From: Sipunculus nudus
Taxonomy: Eukaryota > Annelida > Sipuncula > Golfingiida > Sipunculidae
Length of the DNA stretch: 64,000 nt
Reading direction: 5' to 3'
NCBI GenBank assembly: GCA_026874595.1
Contig: CM049317.1
Coordinates: forward strand, 59,862,618-59,926,617
Part shown: positions 61,721 to 64,000 of the stretch, piece after piece
How positions within the stretch are numbered: the first letter of the stretch is position 1
How the letters are laid out: every line of letters starts with the position of its first letter
Notes under the pieces: generated by a model
What the model was told of the DNA's origin: nothing
The model's input: the letters and a program-made list of their open reading frames with translations, nothing else
Databases searched by the model: none
Translations under genes and position numbers: made by a program

Positions 61721-62490
61721 ATTTCACAAGAAATGACACAGACAATGGGTGCCGCCACAGCCAGATCAAACACTATATGTCTCCCCCCATGGGAGGAGAG
61801 ACATAATTTGCTGCCATAGCTCTGTATGTTCACCCATGAAGAGAATGATTCCCCAAGCATGTGACCAGCCCTTCTAGAACTGAGTGTGTCCTCTTGAATG
61901 TTCAGACTGTGCCAAACCAGTGTATATATAATGCTACCCGAGAGTCCACATGCCTCAGGGAACGTGTGCATGTAACTCCATTGAGACAGATTTTTGCATT
62001 GCTTGCTATACTTTGATGTTCTTGCTGTTAATAAATGTTCGTTTTGGAATCATGGCTACTTTCTTGCAAACACAACATTGGTCACATGGTTAATATCGCC
62101 AGCTTCATGGTGTAGACAGTACCACCCACATGTATGTTCTGCACCTGAATTTTCAGCACTTAGCAGATGCATGATGGGACTGTTCACTTCTGTGTTACTA
62201 TAACAACAACTTCCTCAGGTGTTGCGGTAAGACCTGAATAACACAGAGACCAGTGAATGCATGACTTTAAGACAAAAAAGCACCGACCCCACTGGAATGT
62301 AAAACACTAACTGTCAGGTTAATAAAGTTTGACTGACATGCATGCTGAAACATTGGTACTCTTCAATCATGCCTAATGCAAACTTTATGTGTTTTGCCAT
62401 CCCATAGTCAACCAATGTTTTGGTGATAAAGAGCAACTTTGGGACAATATACTTAAAACTAGAATACGGGTAGTCGACAAGCAACTACGT
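61721..62490. other. Non-coding stretch
   Basis: No gene supported. Sequence is less AT-rich than average. Short open frames at 61717-61971 (minus) and 61994-62203 (plus) are unrecognised. Confidence 0.45.
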
Positions 62491-62544
62491 GTATCCGCCT
62501 AAATCAGAGTGGAACGGGTGAAGTGAGGCATGGATTGAGTGGCA

Positions 62545-63700
62545 AGGGGATATAGTGTTGCATATTAGCATGGATGTCTGCAGCCAAATTGTGTGTGTAG
62601 GGTGCCCCCCCACCACAAAATCCAGAAAGCCGTCCAAGATGTATACATATGCAAAATTTAAGGCAGATAAGTCAAACCACTACATGTATATGAGTGATTT
62701 TAGCCCGTGGCAGACAAAAAGATGGATGCTGAGCAAAAATGGTTGCAGGTGACGCCACCAGTTTTGCGTATGATAAAGAGCTATGTGAGAACTATACACA
62801 TCCAAAACTTTGGCCCAATCGGTCAAACGGTTCCCAAGATATGAGCTTGGATGTCTGCTGCATAAACGTGAATGTAGGTGGCGCCACCTGTCATAAAATC
62901 AGAAAAGCTATCCAGGATGTATATGCATGCCGAATTTCAGGTGAATTAGTCAAGTCACTGCAGAGATATGAATGATTTTAACCCAAGGCAGACGAACAGA
63001 TGGACACTGTGCAAACATGGTTGCAGGTGGCGCCACCATTTTTTGTGTATGTTATAAAGCTCTTCTCCAAGGGCTACATTTGTGCAAAAAAAAATTTTCC
63101 TGATCGGTCAAACGGTTCCCGAGATATGAGCTTGGATGTCTGCAGCATAAACGTGAATGTAGGTGGCGCCACCTGTCATAAAATCAGAAAAGCTATCCAG
63201 GATGTATATGCATGCTGAATTTCAGGTGAATTAGTCAAGTCACTGCAGAGATATGAGTGATTTTAACCCAAGGCAGACGAACAGATGGACACTGTGCAAA
63301 CATGGTTGCAGGTGGCGCCACCATTTTTTGTGTATGTTATAAAGCTCTCCAAGGGCTACATTTGTGCAAAAAAATTTTCCTGATCAGTCAAACGGTTCCC
63401 GAGATATGAGCTTGGATGTCTGCAGCGTAAACGTGAATGTAGGTGGCGCCACCTGTCATAAAATCAGAAAAGCTATCCAGAATGTTTACGCATGCCGAAT
63501 TTCAGGTGAATTAGTCTAGTCACTGCAGAGATATGAGTGATTTTAACCCAAGGCAGACGAACAGATGGACACTGTGCAAACATGGTTGCAGTTGGCGCCA
63601 CCATTTTTGGTGTATGTTATTAAGCTCTCCAAGGGCTACATTTGTGCAAAAAAATTTTCCTGATCGGTCAAATGGTTCCCGAGATATGTGGATTTATGTG
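62545..63700. repeat. 280-285-bp dimeric array with GGTGGCGCCACC palindromes
   Basis: GGTGGCGCCACC, or a variant with one or two changes, occurs at 62748, 62877, 63026, 63162, 63311, 63442 and 63591. Spacings alternate between about 149 and 129-136, so the true unit is 280-285 bp. It has two halves that each start with the palindrome. Both halves carry GAGATATGAG. The half from 62877 continues TGTCATAAAATCAGAAAAGC and the half from 63026 continues TTTTTTGTGTATGTTATAAAGC. The last units are very similar, and the left-most units are diverged (62601 has GGTGCCCCCCCACC). Confidence 0.9.
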
Positions 63701-63887
63701 TGGAAACAGACGCAAAAACGGACGCAGAGCGCAGAGGAAAGGTCAGAGGTCAAAACAAAATCCGGCCGCAGCAGTTCACATGTGACCCGAACATAATCCC
63801 GGGTTTTGTAAAATTCCGCCCAGCAGTTACAGAGGAGTTCTCAGGACACCTACGCGGCGGCCGCGGCCGCGTGCAGCTGATAACATA

Positions 63888-63917
63888 GTATCCGCAAAAC
63901 TCTGTTTTGGCGGATAC
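63888..63917. repeat. Terminal hairpin of the TIR element
   Basis: GTATCCGCAAAAC and GTTTTGGCGGATAC pair around a TCT loop, with one bulged base. The hairpin overlaps the right TIR. Confidence 0.85.
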
Positions 63918-64000
63918 AATTAACCAATTTCCTGCACTACAGATTAGGTCCAAGTCTCAACATAGCAAAGAAAGAAATATTCAATAAAACTGAATTTTAA
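63918..64000. other. Non-coding end of window
   Basis: AT-rich sequence with no recognisable feature. It is presumably the host flank of the TIR element. Confidence 0.5.

Larger units (their letters stand above)
62491..63917. mobile_element. Non-autonomous element with 20-bp TIRs and internal minisatellite
   Basis: The left end GTATCCGCCTAAATCAGAGT (62491-62510) is matched in inverted orientation by 63899-63917, which reads GTATCCGCCAAAACAGAGT on the minus strand. Between the ends lie a tandem array (about 62545-63700), then an A/G-rich ACGCAAAAACGGACGCAGAG passage and a CpG-rich segment with the palindrome GCGGCCGCGGCCGC (63857-63870). The right terminal repeat also pairs with GTATCCGC just inside it (63888-63895) to form a hairpin. 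No transposase is encoded. A target-site duplication is not evident. Confidence 0.65.

Noticed and set aside
62555-63888. Repeated peptide frames (for example DRSNGSRDMSLDVC) in the TIR element
   Set aside because: Frames follow the DNA tandem repeat, break at unit-length differences and have no known domain.

Overview
This window looks like AT-rich, repeat-rich non-coding DNA from an animal, most likely a marine invertebrate and, by inference, a bivalve mollusc. I saw no convincing host protein-coding gene. Open frames are short, lie in no operon-like order, and mostly come from low-complexity or repeated DNA. Three things point to an animal: a decayed LINE-type retrotransposon, a tRNA-Leu-like SINE-type sequence, and many non-autonomous elements and minisatellites. 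The bivalve suggestion rests on elements that combine cores of about 145 bp, an (ACGG)n microsatellite and conserved flanks. From memory, unchecked, these resemble the 'pearl' / Helentron-type (HINE) elements of oysters, mussels and clams.

Layout. At 0-11 kb there is non-coding DNA with a 12-bp minisatellite, a 5'-truncated pearl-like element (1.92-2.46 kb), several C-homopolymers and a CpG-richer block with an inverted forkhead-like motif (8.4-8.8 kb). At 11.4-12.9 kb lies the 3' end of a LINE, broken by stops and frameshifts, with an (ATTC)n tail. At 13-20 kb there is non-coding DNA with a 32-bp minisatellite (16.9-17.1 kb) and a 264-bp tandem duplication (19.2-19.8 kb). At 20.2-21.7 kb is a foldback element with arms of about 400 bp. 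At 22-37 kb there is mostly featureless non-coding DNA containing a (TA)30 tract, a near-perfect 59-bp palindrome (26.29 kb) and a diverged tandem repeat (34 kb). At 37.8-38.4 kb is a 39-bp minisatellite rich in TGACATCA. At 40-47 kb are repeats of about 140 bp, the tRNA-like sequence (43.4 kb) and a C29 tract (46.02 kb).

The right-hand 14 kb (50.5-64 kb) is an accumulation of mobile elements. Four members of one family follow each other in the same orientation (50.60-53.19, 53.55-55.46, 55.57-57.25, 58.31-60.91 kb). The first and fourth are near-copies of each other. They share a 5' signature, a 3' hairpin signature and (ACGG)n. The third carries a core of 145-bp units packed with AGGTCA-type nuclear-receptor half-sites. 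A further array of units of about 147 bp with the same half-sites follows (60.98-61.72 kb). Then comes a 1.43-kb element bounded by inverted repeats of about 20 bp and filled with GGTGGCGCCACC palindromes (62.49-63.92 kb).

No gene network can be described. The main biology is repeat biology: nested insertion, nucleosome-length dimeric arrays, and a repeat family that spreads nuclear-receptor-like motifs. All family names are from memory, with no database search.
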